Part shown: positions 31,801 to 39,786 of the stretch, piece after piece
Numbering within the stretch: position 1 is the stretch's first letter
Layout: each line of letters starts with the position of its first letter
NCBI GenBank assembly: GCA_021739625.1
Contig: JAIPBJ010000017.1
Coordinates: 1-39,786 of the forward strand
Length of the DNA: 39,786 nucleotides
Reading direction: 5' to 3'
DNA from: Flavobacteriales bacterium
GTDB taxonomy: Bacteria; Bacteroidota; Bacteroidia; UBA10329
Notes under the pieces: generated by a model
The model's input: the letters and a program-made list of their open reading frames with translations, nothing else
Told to the model about the DNA's origin: nothing
Databases searched by the model: none
Translations under genes and position numbers: made by a program

Positions 31801-32183
31801 TCCTTCAGGCTGCGTATGTAGCTCACCAGGGCCCAACGCTGTGCATCGGACAGCGAGTGGACGTAAGGTGCCATCTCGCCTCGGCCGTTGGTCACTTTCC
31901 AGAATATCGCACCATCGGTCTGCGACTGCACCAGGGCCGAATGGAGGGCTGCCGGCCGCACCTTCAGTGCTGCTGCCGAGGGGCCATCGCCTTTGCCCGT
32001 GGCCCCATGACACACCCAGCAATAGGCATCGAACAGTTTGCGCCCCTTCGTCATGGCCTTCGGGTCGTTCGCCAGCGGATTGGACAGCTTGTCGGCCTCC
32101 GTGGGGGCCTTCCATGGTTCGTTGACCACCGTCCACGACAGCAGCATGGGAATACACAGGAATAGGAGTTTCCTTTTGTTCAT
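31797..32183 (-). CDS. Monoheme periplasmic cytochrome c
   Basis: A 128-residue protein from ATG 32183 with a signal sequence (LLFLCIPMLLSWTVV). Haem-c motif CWVCH at 55-59 (C55, C58, H59) inside AMTKGRKLFDAYCWVCHG; ATGKGDGPSA follows. Distal ligand M104 lies in NGRGEMAPYVH, and the C-terminal helix is WALVSYIRSLKE. This is a class I cytochrome c_L/c551-type domain. It begins 4 bases after the polyferredoxin stop and would carry electrons through the periplasm. Confidence 0.92.
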   Translation of the reverse strand: MNKRKLLFLCIPMLLSWTVVNEPWKAPTEADKLSNPLANDPKAMTKGRKLFDAYCWVCHGATGKGDGPSAAALKVRPAALHSALVQSQTDGAIFWKVTNGRGEMAPYVHSLSDAQRWALVSYIRSLKE

Positions 32184-32187
32184 GGGT

Positions 32188-34173
32188 TCATGATCTCTTG
32201 ACAGCGCCCGGTCTCTGAGGCCGGTCATCGCGGATTCGCTTGAGTGCCAGACCGGCATTGACATGGGTCGGGTCGATGCGAAGAGCGGTCTGCAGGGCCG
32301 ACTCCGCCTTCTGGGCCTCGCCCTTTGCGAGATACAGCATCCCCAGATTGTACTGCGCCCGTGCATCTGTGGGCATCAGTTGGGCAAGCCTTTCCAGATA
32401 GGGCTGTGCCTTGGTCGGGTCGCCCGCCTTCATGTGTAGCGCACCGAGGTTGTTCAACAGCATCGGATGCTCGCCACCAATAGAAATAGCCTGCTCGAAA
32501 TGGCCGATGGCAAGCGCGTTCCGGCCTGTTCGGGATTCGGCATGGCCCAGTGCCACCAGTGCTTCCAGATGTTCGGGGTCGATGCGCACCGCGTCTGCAT
32601 AACTCGCCAGTGCTATGGCCGCGTTCCCCTTGCTGTCGCTGATGCGGCCCAGTTGCAGATGCGCCATGGACAGCAGTCTCACGTCCTGCGTGTGTGGACG
32701 CACCTTTCCCTCATTGACCATGCCGAGCCACTGGCGATGGGCACCGGCCGTGTCGCCCTGCTCTGCAAGGATGTTTCCGAGACGGAAGCGTGCCTCAATG
32801 TTGGAGGGGTCCAGAGATGCGATCTCGGTGAGCCTTTCCATGGATCGGGCCTGCTGACCGTCTGTCAGATATAGGCTTGCCAGCTCCTTGCGCAGGTCTA
32901 TGGGCTGCAGCAGGCCGAGGTGCAATGCCTTTTCATAGTGAACAATGGCCTCCTTCACCTGTTGCGGGTCGATGGTGGCCGCATGCCCCGATTCCATCAG
33001 TTGCATGAAGATGCGCTTGCCTGCCTTGGTGTGATACTGCACGACCGCGCTGTGGAGCATGAATAGCAGCACCATTGCGCCAAGGCCCGCCACGGCCATT
33101 CCGGGCCTGGTCCATTGTCCTGCATTGCGGAGCGTACTTCCCCTGAGGGAGACATTCCTTTTCGTCAAAGTGCGCCACACCAGTACCGAAAAGAACGCCA
33201 GACAGATTGCCAGTCCGGCCGACAGCAGCAGAGGAATGGCATCATACAGCCCGCGCAGCACTGCGATCGATCCAGCGAACACGGCCAGCATTGCCACATC
33301 CTCGCCCCACGAGAAACTGTATCGGCCCTCATATTGCCCCAACAGGTGCCCTTTCTGGAAAAGGGGAGGTATCCTCCAACCGAAATGAATGGCGTTCTCG
33401 GGGCATACCGAAACACAGTCGAGGTCTTTCAGACAACGGGGGTTGGTCACCATGCCGTGCTGTGCGATCTCGCGATGCACCTGAATGTCAGATGTGCAGG
33501 TGGCTGTACACAGGCCGCACTGGGTGCAGTTGCCCGTCAGTGCGATGCGCCCGGGCGCCAGTTGGTCGGCCACACCGAACAGTGCCCCATAAGGACACCC
33601 GTTGAAACAGAACCCGCGGTTGCCCAGAAGATAGACCACAAGGCCACCGCACACGAAGAAGGTGAGCAGGGCCACTTCCACTGGTGGCAGATTGCGCCAA
33701 AGGTCATCGGTGGTGAATGACGACCATTTCCCAGTGCCCGCCTCCACCACACGCAAAGTGTTCTCCGGTATGCCATGGAAGGCCGCCAATAGCTGCGGCC
33801 ACACGAACATGTAGAACAGCAGTATGAACGGTATGATGGCCAAAGTGCGCGACCGCAGCGGACGGGGTCTTATGCCCAACTTGTTAAGTATCCATGCGCT
33901 CAGGTCCTGAAGGGCAAGGATATGGCAGCCCCACGAACAGAAGAATCTCCCGAATACAAGCGTGGCCAGCATCACCACTGCCATCAGAATGAAACCTCCG
34001 GTCACAATGCCCTGATGCACGGTGTAGAGCACCTCGTTCAGTTCCAAGGGGGCCAACGTGCGCCCGGCCAGTTTCCAATGCACGAAATGGGTCACGAACA
34101 GCAGATGGATGCCGATGAGACTGAAGACCCTCCATTTCTCATAAGGTCTTTTTGCTGCACTTGCCATCGCCAT
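32188..34173 (-). CDS. NapH/CcoG-like polyferredoxin membrane protein fused to C-terminal TPR repeats
   Basis: A 661-residue fusion. Residues 1-265 are the NapH/NosR/CcoG-type module with several membrane segments (VFSLIGIHLLFVTHFVHW, GGFILMAVVMLATLVF, LAIIPFILLFYMFVW, VALLTFFVCGGLVVYLL). The paired motifs FFCSWGCH (C79, C83) and FCFNGCPYG (C189, C193) match the membrane Cys pairs of that family. A cytoplasmic ferredoxin-like part follows: cluster I C216, C219, C222, C226; cluster II C247, C253, C257, with D250 where a fourth Cys would be. After two or three more membrane segments, residues from about 400 carry at least six TPRs. It probably passes electrons across the inner membrane; the TPR half may dock partners. 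It starts 33 bases after the lysyl-oxidase stop. Confidence 0.85.
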   Translation of the reverse strand: MAMASAAKRPYEKWRVFSLIGIHLLFVTHFVHWKLAGRTLAPLELNEVLYTVHQGIVTGGFILMAVVMLATLVFGRFFCSWGCHILALQDLSAWILNKLGIRPRPLRSRTLAIIPFILLFYMFVWPQLLAAFHGIPENTLRVVEAGTGKWSSFTTDDLWRNLPPVEVALLTFFVCGGLVVYLLGNRGFCFNGCPYGALFGVADQLAPGRIALTGNCTQCGLCTATCTSDIQVHREIAQHGMVTNPRCLKDLDCVSVCPENAIHFGWRIPPLFQKGHLLGQYEGRYSFSWGEDVAMLAVFAGSIAVLRGLYDAIPLLLSAGLAICLAFFSVLVWRTLTKRNVSLRGSTLRNAGQWTRPGMAVAGLGAMVLLFMLHSAVVQYHTKAGKRIFMQLMESGHAATIDPQQVKEAIVHYEKALHLGLLQPIDLRKELASLYLTDGQQARSMERLTEIASLDPSNIEARFRLGNILAEQGDTAGAHRQWLGMVNEGKVRPHTQDVRLLSMAHLQLGRISDSKGNAAIALASYADAVRIDPEHLEALVALGHAESRTGRNALAIGHFEQAISIGGEHPMLLNNLGALHMKAGDPTKAQPYLERLAQLMPTDARAQYNLGMLYLAKGEAQKAESALQTALRIDPTHVNAGLALKRIRDDRPQRPGAVKRS

Positions 34174-34206
34174 TGTTTTTCTAACGCCCGTGCCGGGCCA
34201 TGCATC

Positions 34207-36282
34207 TTACCTCAACACCACCCGTCTGTCGTGGCGCCTGCCCGATACCGTCACACTCACCGCATACACACCCTTGGGCAGCGAGCTCAGGTCCAGTTCC
34301 TCCTGCACCGCCCCGTTCCTGGCGGGCCATGATGCCTGTGCCAACTTGCGCCCCAACAGGTCATGCACCTCAGCGACCACATCGGTCGTCCCGATCAGAT
34401 GCAACTGCACCTGCAACCGTCCGTCAGTCGGATTGGGGAACAGTTCCAATGCCCGCAACAGGTTCGCCTCATCAATGCCCGTGCAGTTGTTCACCGTCAC
34501 AGGCACGGCCACCATCTCGCTCTGGCACGATCCGCCTCCGGTCTCCACTTCCCATTCGTAGAAGTAATAGTAGCTCGATGCACCTCCTGATGTGCCTGTG
34601 ATGGAGGCCACGTTGGCCACATTGTATGGATAGCTCGCTCCGCTTGAATTGCGGTACAGGTCGCACAGCCCACCGATGGTGAGCCTGTATCCCATGCCCG
34701 GGGCGATGCTGATGTTGAGCTGTATATGGGACATTCCTTGCGGCACCATGGCCGTGCGGAACGCCAGCAGAGCGCCCAGGCTATTATACAGCTCAACGGT
34801 GCGATAGCCTGCCGAGCCTGCATAGACACGCACCGAACGCAGCAACAGCTGTTCGCTCACATCGAAGATCATGGCCTGCCCACCGGCATGATAGTCACCA
34901 GAGCCGGTGTTGTCCATCCTGCCTCCATAGCCTATCGTGCCGCTCTGGGCGTTCTCGTCAGAGACATGAAATATAGTGGAGCTGTAGAGCGGGGGTGATG
35001 TGAACTGATTGCCTGTTCCCAATATCTCGCCCTGCACATCATACCACACAGCATTGCTCCCTGTGGCCTGAAGCAGGGCCTGCTGGCCTTCGCAGATGGT
35101 GACCCCTGCCGCCTCGGGCGGGGCAGGCTGCGTGAGCTCTGTCACGGTGAATGGCATCGAGGTGGCTGTGCCGCAATAGGTGGTCACGGTGACGGTGTAG
35201 GTTCCCGGCCCGGCCCACACCGCATTGGAGGTCTTGCCGTTCGACCATTGGTAGCTCAGTCCTGCATTGGCGCGGAGCAGCACCGAGTCCCCTTCGCAGA
35301 TGAAGGATGTGCCATCGGCAAGTATCCGTGCCTGTGCCGAACCTGATGTGCCCTGCTGTGTCAGGGTGATGGGCACGGCCGTGTAGTTGTTGTCCTCGTG
35401 CTCTTCCAACACCACATCGAAGGGGTCTACCTCATAGACAATCCAGTAGTCCCCGTTGCAGGTGCCCGATGGGATGTCGATCCACATGCCGTCCAGATAC
35501 TCGCTGTAGATGTCGGTGTAGCCGGACGAGATGCCCATTTCCACCATGCTGCATCCGTAGTTGCCGCCTCCCAGCCCGAAGTTGGGAAAGTCGGTGTTAA
35601 GAAGGGTGGTGCCCTGATTATAGACCGTGTTGTCGTCCTTGCAGTGATGGAGCGCTGCCGCATCAGAACATCTGTTATAGTCCATCAGGCAGAATCCCAG
35701 CTTGTAACCGGTGTTGACAATGGGCCATTGCAGCGGGTTGCTGATTCCAGGTTCGGGCAGCCTCAGCGAGAAGAGACCCCATTGGTCGAAATGGACGTGG
35801 CCGTGTGTGGGGTGATAGGTCATGCCCTGTGGCATCAGTCGCTGATAGGAGGTCATGGTGTTGCCTTCTTTGCGATAGACCCTTTGGAAGGTGAGCTGCT
35901 TGGCCGTGCCGCCATACGGACAGGCGAACGTCTGTGAGGCATCCGGGTCGAAGATGGAGAACGTGTCGGTGCCGCAAACGAACCATCTGTAACCGTCAAA
36001 GTCAACCCCCTTGGCCACAAACGGACCGTGCCCGATGTTCGGGGTGGACCCGGAGATGTAAACGCGGTTATTCTGCTGCGTTGGCCCGCCCATGTAGTCG
36101 GTGATGCCATACCACGAGATGGTCATGTCGGGCAGCAGGTCGCACGTATCGACCCCGCCTTTGCACAGGCACGAGGTGGCGTTGCCGATGTTGCACTGCG
36201 CCAGGACCTTCGGCTGCCATGCGACCATGGAAAGAAGGAACAGACCTCCAGATAGGATAGGAGAATTGTAAAGTGTCTTCAT
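34207..36282 (-). CDS. Lysyl-oxidase-like copper quinoprotein with T9SS C-terminal sorting domain
   Basis: From ATG 36282 the protein has 691 residues, with a signal peptide ending KVLAQ at 25-29. Residues about 50-310 align by eye with the lysyl oxidase catalytic domain. The copper site THGHVHFDQW gives H160, H162 and H164, matching the HxHxH of LOX. TGYKLGFCLMD (K194) matches the GHKASFCLED lysine. GISSGYTDIYSEYLDGMWIDI (read as GISSGYTDIY and SEYLDGMWIDI) places Y259 at the cofactor tyrosine; K and Y together form LTQ. VLEEHEDNNYTA matches the 'VLESDYSNN' end. Ig/PKD-like segments (about 310-480), a galactose-binding-like stretch and a T9SS domain (LFPNPTDGRLQ, GRKLAQ, GVYAVSV) follow. Expected activity: oxidative deamination of lysyl side chains outside the cell. 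Confidence 0.82.
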   Translation of the reverse strand: MKTLYNSPILSGGLFLLSMVAWQPKVLAQCNIGNATSCLCKGGVDTCDLLPDMTISWYGITDYMGGPTQQNNRVYISGSTPNIGHGPFVAKGVDFDGYRWFVCGTDTFSIFDPDASQTFACPYGGTAKQLTFQRVYRKEGNTMTSYQRLMPQGMTYHPTHGHVHFDQWGLFSLRLPEPGISNPLQWPIVNTGYKLGFCLMDYNRCSDAAALHHCKDDNTVYNQGTTLLNTDFPNFGLGGGNYGCSMVEMGISSGYTDIYSEYLDGMWIDIPSGTCNGDYWIVYEVDPFDVVLEEHEDNNYTAVPITLTQQGTSGSAQARILADGTSFICEGDSVLLRANAGLSYQWSNGKTSNAVWAGPGTYTVTVTTYCGTATSMPFTVTELTQPAPPEAAGVTICEGQQALLQATGSNAVWYDVQGEILGTGNQFTSPPLYSSTIFHVSDENAQSGTIGYGGRMDNTGSGDYHAGGQAMIFDVSEQLLLRSVRVYAGSAGYRTVELYNSLGALLAFRTAMVPQGMSHIQLNISIAPGMGYRLTIGGLCDLYRNSSGASYPYNVANVASITGTSGGASSYYYFYEWEVETGGGSCQSEMVAVPVTVNNCTGIDEANLLRALELFPNPTDGRLQVQLHLIGTTDVVAEVHDLLGRKLAQASWPARNGAVQEELDLSSLPKGVYAVSVTVSGRRHDRRVVLR

Positions 36283-36650
36283 GGCACGAAAGGGTTCGGT
36301 GACCACGGGGGATGGCCCGAATGTATCGGTGCCGGGCCACCCGTTATATGATGCATGTCATATTAGGCGCTCCCGTAAAATGGCCTCTTCAGAAATTCTT
36401 TGCGCCCATCGACATTCACAATGTCGATTTATTTTGGTAATCCATCTTTTGTATTCGAGACGAGAACCTTAGCGATCGGATTTTAGAGTCTCCTATGGTT
36501 CTCAACAGATTTTCTGGGCAATCAACATCCAAGATTCTTCGGACTTCGTCCACTGAACTTGAGCGCCCCCCCCCGAAATCAATAAGGGCCTTGTTGGACT
36601 GCGTCTTTCTGAATGGACAGCTTCAATGGCACAAAATTATCTTCACTGCT
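36283..36650. other. Gene-free region between the lysyl-oxidase operon and the response regulator
   Basis: No gene is visible in these 368 bases. A weak -7-like TACATTCG on the minus strand (36318-36325) could serve the lysyl-oxidase operon. A run of eight C's lies near 36566, and GAGAACC (36462-36468) has a distant inverted partner GGTTCTC (36497-36503). No terminator is evident after the response regulator. Confidence 0.4.
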
Positions 36651-37346
36651 TCAGATCCTGTTCAATCTGCCGTGCAGGGCATGGTGATAGGTCCTGCCCA
36701 CTGGAATCTGATGGCCATTGATGATCACGGTATCTTCAAGTATCTTTTCAATGGCATCCAAATGAATAATATAGGAGCGATGAATTCTGATGAACCGTTC
36801 CGGGGGCAATTTGCTTTCCACCGTCTTGAGGGTATATGATATGGTGAATCTCTTATCCCGTGTATAGACCTGTGTATAGTTGTCAAGGGCCTGTAGGTAC
36901 AGTATGTCTTCAAATTTGACCTTCACCAGAGCGTTGCCAGTGCGCACGAACAGTTCTTCATAGTCCGGCTTGCTTTCAGGTTCCTTGAACAAAGCAATTT
37001 CAACGTTGGAAATAATGCTCCTTTCGGTGAACGGTTTGACGATGAATCCGGCTGGCCGCGTTCGTTTCACCCGGTCTATGGTCAGTTTGTCCGCATGACT
37101 TGTAAGGAAAATGAAAGGTATTCCGAATGTGCTGTTGATGTATTCTGCCAGCATTATGCCGTCCATGTCCCCTTCCAACGAGATGTCCATCATGACCAGA
37201 TTGGGCATCAGGTCGCGGACCATGTCCATGGCCTGTCTGCCGTTTGATGCCAGACCTACCACTTCATAACCACTTTCGATCAGAATCCCTTCAATGTCAT
37301 CGGCCAGTATAGGCTCATCCTCCACAATCAAGATCCTTCTGCTCAT
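36651..37346 (-). CDS. LytTR-family response regulator
   Basis: A 231-residue regulator. The receiver domain is at 1-118: ILIVEDEPILADDIEG with the acidic pair, phospho-acceptor D54 in LVMMDISLEG, FLTSHAD and the conserved lysine in GFIVKPF. The LytTR DNA-binding domain follows at about 130-230: LFVRTGNALVKVKFEDILYL, QALDNYTQVYT, ERFIRIHRSYIIHLDAIEKI, PVGRTYHHAL. Its ATG overlaps the kinase stop by ATGA, so it is the partner of the adjacent sensor kinase. Target genes are unknown; LytTR regulators bind paired direct repeats. Confidence 0.94.
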   Translation of the reverse strand: MSRRILIVEDEPILADDIEGILIESGYEVVGLASNGRQAMDMVRDLMPNLVMMDISLEGDMDGIMLAEYINSTFGIPFIFLTSHADKLTIDRVKRTRPAGFIVKPFTERSIISNVEIALFKEPESKPDYEELFVRTGNALVKVKFEDILYLQALDNYTQVYTRDKRFTISYTLKTVESKLPPERFIRIHRSYIIHLDAIEKILEDTVIINGHQIPVGRTYHHALHGRLNRI

Positions 37347-39262
37347 GCCGCGTGTCTGTATCTGTTAATGGTCAACCTAACTTCCAGCCCGGGATTCACA
37401 TTTGTGTATAGCACATCCGATTCCAGTTTTCTACACAGGGACCGTATTAGTTTCATTCCGTAAGAGTCGGTCTCATCGGGATTGAAATTGGTCGGCAAGC
37501 CTGGCCCATTGTCTCGAACAGTAAGCACCAGCCTACCTTTCTGCTCTTTCAAAGATATGTACAGCATTGGGTTGCTTTCGCTGTAGCCGTATTTCAGGAC
37601 ATTTGTTATCAGCTCATTTGTGATCAGACCCAAGGGAATCGCTGTATCAATGTCCAGATTCAGGTCGGCAATGTCCAATTTCACTTCCATGTGCCGAGCA
37701 TCCGTGGTGGCCAGCAGCTCTGCTACCAGTTGAGGCACATATTCCTGCATCAGCACACCTTTCAGATTGTCTTCCTGATAGAGTCGCTGGTGAATGAGCG
37801 TTACGGATGCCACTCGGTTGCGGCTGTCGCGAAGGGCCTGCGATGCCTGTTTGTTGTGGACATGACGTGATTGGAGGCTAAGAAGACTGGATATCATCTG
37901 CAGGTTGTTCTTAACCCGATGATGTATCTCCTTCAGCAGAATGCCTTTTTCCACAAGTGCCGCTTCTATCGTTCTGTTCTTACTTTTGATGCGTAGCAGG
38001 GAAAAGCCCCCTATCAGCAGCAGCAATGCTGCTGACACACTCAGGCCGATGAACAGGTTGCGTTGTGCATTCTTCGTACTGATGGCTGCCTGATTCCTCT
38101 CATTGTCGGCATTGAGCAGTGCGATGGCCTTTTCCTTCTTCGCTGTCTCATACTTCGTATTCAGGCCCTCGATCATTGTCGATCGCTCCAGATTGTACGA
38201 TTCTTTGTCCAACTCGTGGTAGCGCTTGAAATAGTCCAAGGCCAAGGGTGCATCTCCAAGCCGCTCATATATTTGGGCAAGCCCCAACAGATTGTCTGAC
38301 TTGATTTCTGTGAGATCTTGTTCAGTGGCAAGTGCCAAACTTTTTTCATACAGTGCTATGGCCTTGCGCGGTTGTTCCGAGGCAGCATAGGCATCCGCCA
38401 GATTGTTGTAGCACAAGGGCAGGGTCTGAAATCGATCTGTGACCTCGAATATGTCAGATGCTTTTTTCAACAGCTTAATGGCCTGGCCAAATTCGTCTTT
38501 GCCAAAGTGACTCATTCCCATGTTACCATATGCGCTGGCCATTTCCGATGAATCGTTCATGGCGAGGGCGATATTCAAGGCCTTTTCGGCATAAAAGAAA
38601 GCTGAGTCATATTGACTTTGGAATTGCGAAATGGCGCTTAGGTTGTTGTAGGTGTTAAGCAGCGATTTCCGATCGGCATATTGTTCTTTGATCCTCGCAG
38701 AGCGGAGGTAGTACTCCTTGGCCTTGTCATAATTCTTCTACGTACGGTATATGAGGCCGATGTTGTTGAAACTCTGCCCGATCTGTTCGGTATCGCCCAG
38801 CAGCTCACGTATGGACAACGCGGCCATGAGATAGGCCATGGACGAATCATAATCGCCATGATAGTAATGGCTTACACCGATGTTGTTCAGGATGTTGGAA
38901 GTGCCTTTCCTGTCTTTCAATCGCTTTTTTAGACCCAGGGCCAGATGGTAGTACCACGTAACGGAATCCCCCACGCCTTCATAATCAAAGGCCATCCCCA
39001 TGCTATTGAAGGAGTTGGCCATCAATTCCATGTCGTTCAGCTTGCGTGCAAGGGCAATGGCACTCTTCGCATATTCCTTGGCCTGTTCCACATCCGAGGC
39101 GCAAGAATACCAGCTCAGCTCATTGAGGAGACTGACCTTGAAAGAGTCATTTGTGGCGAGCTTCAGCTCCTGGCCAAGACTATCTACGATCCGCGCATTC
39201 TGTGCCGGACAAGAATAGCCGATCAGCGTGAGGACAGATACCGACCACCAGTTTCTGAACAT
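37343..39262 (-). pseudogene. TPR-containing HisKA_2 sensor histidine kinase split by one in-frame amber codon
   Basis: Read through, the frame from ATG 39262 to 37343 encodes about 638 residues: a signal-type N-terminus (SVSVLTLIGYSCPAQ), seven or more TPRs, a coiled region, one membrane segment (FIGLSVSAALLLLIGGF, about 402-424), a HisKA_2 domain with phospho-acceptor in KEIHHRVKNNLQMISSLL (H448 or its neighbour H447), and an HATPase domain (ITNELITNVLKYGYS, VRDNGPGLP, GMKLIRSLC). Codon 175 is TAG (38740-38738), inside a TPR (FNNIGLIYRT-stop-KNYDKAKEYYL). No frameshift accompanies it, and the reading is continuous on both sides. The pieces are an N-terminal fragment (38738-39262) and a C-terminal frame from about 38578 that keeps TPRs, membrane segment and kinase. 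CAG-to-TAG is the simplest origin; sequencing error, suppression or restart are alternatives. Confidence 0.8.
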
Positions 39263-39546
39263 GCAATTTTCCTGTTGGCATGGCCAAAGGGTGGCCGCGC
39301 TGTTTTCACTGGTAAAAATATGTGCATATCGTTGCGGCCTGCCTACCCGACTCAATATTAATGCTGTTCACCATGCCGATTGATGCGGTTCGCGGAATAT
39401 CCCTTGCTGCAACGCGTGTAAACGTTCAATTTCGCCCATGCAAACAGTGGAAAAGGCACGTGATTCTGAATCCGTGCCATCAATGTCTCACTTGGAATGA
39501 CTGCTCCAACATAATGTCACAATAACTTGTCAATAGGGTTTCTGCC

Positions 39547-39786
39547 ATGAAAAAACTCCTCCTTCTTCCTGCTCTGCTGATCTTTGCAGCAACAGCTCGC
39601 GCCCAGTGGAACACCGCAGGCAACGACATCCACAACACCAACACGGGCAACGTTGGCATCGGCAATGCTACACCGGCCTACAGGTTGGATGTGAACGGAG
39701 GTTTGAATCTGAGCTTGGGCAACCGAATCACGATTGGGGGCAACAATGCACTTCACATGGATGGTCTGGAGAATGTTGCCATTGGC
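39547..39786 (+). CDS. Exported surface/fibre-type protein, 5' part only
   Basis: ATG 39547 starts a signal peptide (MKKLLLLPALLIFAATARAQ), followed by WNTAGNDIHNTNTGNVGIGN, then TPAYRLDVNGGLNLSLGNRI and LENVAIG. The 'GNVGIG-xx-P-xx-LDVNG' sequence is the typical opening of Bacteroidota tail-fibre-like or autotransporter-adhesin-like proteins that often end in a peptidase S74 chaperone domain or T9SS signal. The gene runs off the window, so the C-terminus is unknown. The 284 bases before it (39263-39546) hold no other gene. Confidence 0.75.
   Translation, partial: MKKLLLLPALLIFAATARAQWNTAGNDIHNTNTGNVGIGNATPAYRLDVNGGLNLSLGNRITIGGNNALHMDGLENVAIG

Noticed and set aside
34186-34198. GCCCG/CGGGC hairpin between the lysyl oxidase and polyferredoxin genes as a terminator
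   Set aside because: Only 5 bp with a 3-base loop and no T-tract; too weak to break the operon call.
1-39786. CRISPR arrays, prophage or insertion sequences
   Set aside because: No regularly spaced repeats, no transposase or integrase, and no phage structural genes were seen in the window.

Overview
The window looks like a chromosomal segment of a moderately GC-rich member of the Bacteroidota, most likely Flavobacteriales. The evidence: secreted proteins ending in type IX secretion (T9SS) sorting domains (1410-2768 and 34207-36282); two TonB-dependent receptors with N-terminal carboxypeptidase-regulatory-like domains; DUF4270 and DUF5777 proteins; a LytTR response regulator paired with a TPR/HisKA_2 kinase; and repeated Bacteroidota-type core promoters (TAnnTTTG at -7). 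The species cannot be named from the sequence.

Left part, 1 to about 9.3 kb, is accessory. It holds three toxin-antitoxin-like modules: a split HipA kinase system (HipS 3' end plus HipT), a RelE/ParE-type pair (3127-3658), and a probable toxin-antitoxin-chaperone (TAC) operon (toxin 6697-6170, Xre antitoxin 6170-5805, SecB-like chaperone 5799-5305). The TAC operon lies exactly between two 132-bp direct repeats. These repeats are the operator, promoter and first 27 codons of the adjacent ZnuD-like TonB receptor (6960-9332). The left copy is a decayed remnant, so the TAC appears to have entered the 5' end of the receptor gene while leaving an intact 5' end on the other side. An Omp28-like T9SS protein, a small exported protein and a YD-repeat lipoprotein lie between the modules.

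Middle part, about 9.3-30 kb, is mostly conserved core genes: a MORN-repeat protein, orphan SiaC, an SDR-type threonine dehydrogenase, a flippase-like membrane protein, panD, panC, a divergent single-domain GT5 'glycogen synthase', a DUF4270 lipoprotein, glmS, Fe/Mn superoxide dismutase, kbl (the partner of the threonine dehydrogenase in threonine-to-glycine breakdown), a TraB/GumN protein, a class III aminotransferase, a second TonB receptor, an O-methyltransferase, two overlapping glycosyltransferases, a PHB-depolymerase-like lipoprotein esterase and tRNA-Phe.

Right part, about 30.4-36.3 kb, is a tight five-gene minus-strand run: a T9SS-secreted lysyl-oxidase-like protein that keeps the copper histidines and both residues that form the quinone cofactor, a NapH/CcoG-like polyferredoxin fused to TPRs, a monoheme cytochrome c, a DUF5777 outer-membrane barrel and a monoheme cytochrome c lipoprotein. 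This arrangement suggests an envelope redox pathway. It is followed by a sensor kinase gene broken by one in-frame amber codon, with its LytTR regulator, and by the start of a surface or fibre-type protein at the window edge.

The strongest candidates for something undescribed are the TAC bracketed by duplicated receptor 5' ends and the lysyl-oxidase/polyferredoxin/cytochrome operon. All functional calls come from reading motifs by eye; no database search was run.
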